The position numbers and the translations under genes are program-made. Shown piece after piece: positions 63,942 to 64,000 of a DNA stretch of 64,000 nucleotides. The stretch's first letter is position 1; the number at the start of each line of letters is the position of its first letter. The notes below the pieces were generated by a model. That model was not told the origin of the DNA, ran no database searches, and worked only from the letters and a program-made list of their open reading frames with translations. Source of the stretch: JBCCXZ01 sp965228005 (GTDB taxonomy: Bacteria; Planctomycetota; Planctomycetia; Pirellulales; Lacipirellulaceae); contig CBDDGV010000001.1 of assembly GCA_965228005.1 (NCBI GenBank), positions 496,001 through 560,000 of the forward strand. Reading direction: 5' to 3'.

Positions 63942-64000
63942 GCAGCTTGCGGCGACGTGGTGACACTTGGGTCTGACACACCCGAGAGCCCATCATGCTG

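Overview
The window looks like a chromosomal segment of a planctomycete, most likely Pirellulales (Lacipirellulaceae-like). The basis is the combination of many secreted proteins ending in PEP-CTERM sorting signals with dockerin-like Ca-binding repeats, two DUF1559 pseudopilin-like proteins, Cys-type sulfatases, a planctomycete-style ECF sigma factor paired with a FecR-LamG membrane protein, a DUF5107/TPR protein and high GC. No rRNA or taxonomic marker gene is present, so this is inference from gene content.

Layout. (1) 1-19.2 kb is rich in phosphorus-related functions: a partial multihaem cytochrome, a PEP-CTERM protein, a three-gene phosphonate operon (HD oxygenase-like, FAD amine oxidase-like, phnX) divergent from an MFS carrier, a GDPD-like phosphodiesterase, a double PEP-CTERM fusion protein, an alkaline-phosphatase-superfamily protein, a PhnD-like binding protein, and an IS3-family insertion whose transposase is broken by one stop codon. 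(2) 17.6-39.1 kb (minus strand) is a 13-gene co-directional run headed by an ECF sigma factor and a FecR-LamG protein, followed by sulfatases, GH30 and GH2 enzymes, a sugar porter, RraA-like, lactonase, sugar-acid dehydratase, SDR, DUF5107 and PhoD genes. It reads as a utilisation locus for a sulfated, probably galactose-containing polysaccharide. (3) 39.4-50.8 kb (plus strand) is the opposite arm: a second GH30 with a surface-sorting tail, four PEP-CTERM proteins (three paralogous), a pseudopilin/lipoprotein pair, then KDPG/KDPGal-type aldolase and KDG-type kinase genes that would complete the sugar-acid pathway begun in the minus arm. (4) 50.8-56.8 kb holds an SGNH hydrolase, a sulfatase with PEP-CTERM tail, and gene debris: the C-terminal piece of a second PhoD and an internal piece of a B12-dependent ribonucleotide reductase. 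(5) 57.1-62.0 kb is a genomic island next to tRNA-Met. It carries a compact four-gene operon (unknown 185-aa protein, QueC/QatC-like ATPase, XRE-ImmA/IrrE metallopeptidase, PIN nuclease) behind a near-consensus sigma-70 promoter, and a decayed integrase whose last codons lie inside the tRNA gene. (6) 62.1-64 kb holds a second, intact tyrosine recombinase with a small winged-helix-like partner and a cluster of repeated operator-like motifs.

How it fits together: the ECF/FecR module probably senses the polysaccharide or cell-surface state and controls export and surface anchoring of sulfatases and glycosidases. Released sugar would enter through the MFS porter and be oxidised to pyruvate and glyceraldehyde-3-phosphate through a De Ley-Doudoroff-type route. 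The most novel-looking item is the QueC-like/ImmA/PIN operon, a candidate defence or conflict system resembling Qat and type IV CBASS in one component only.
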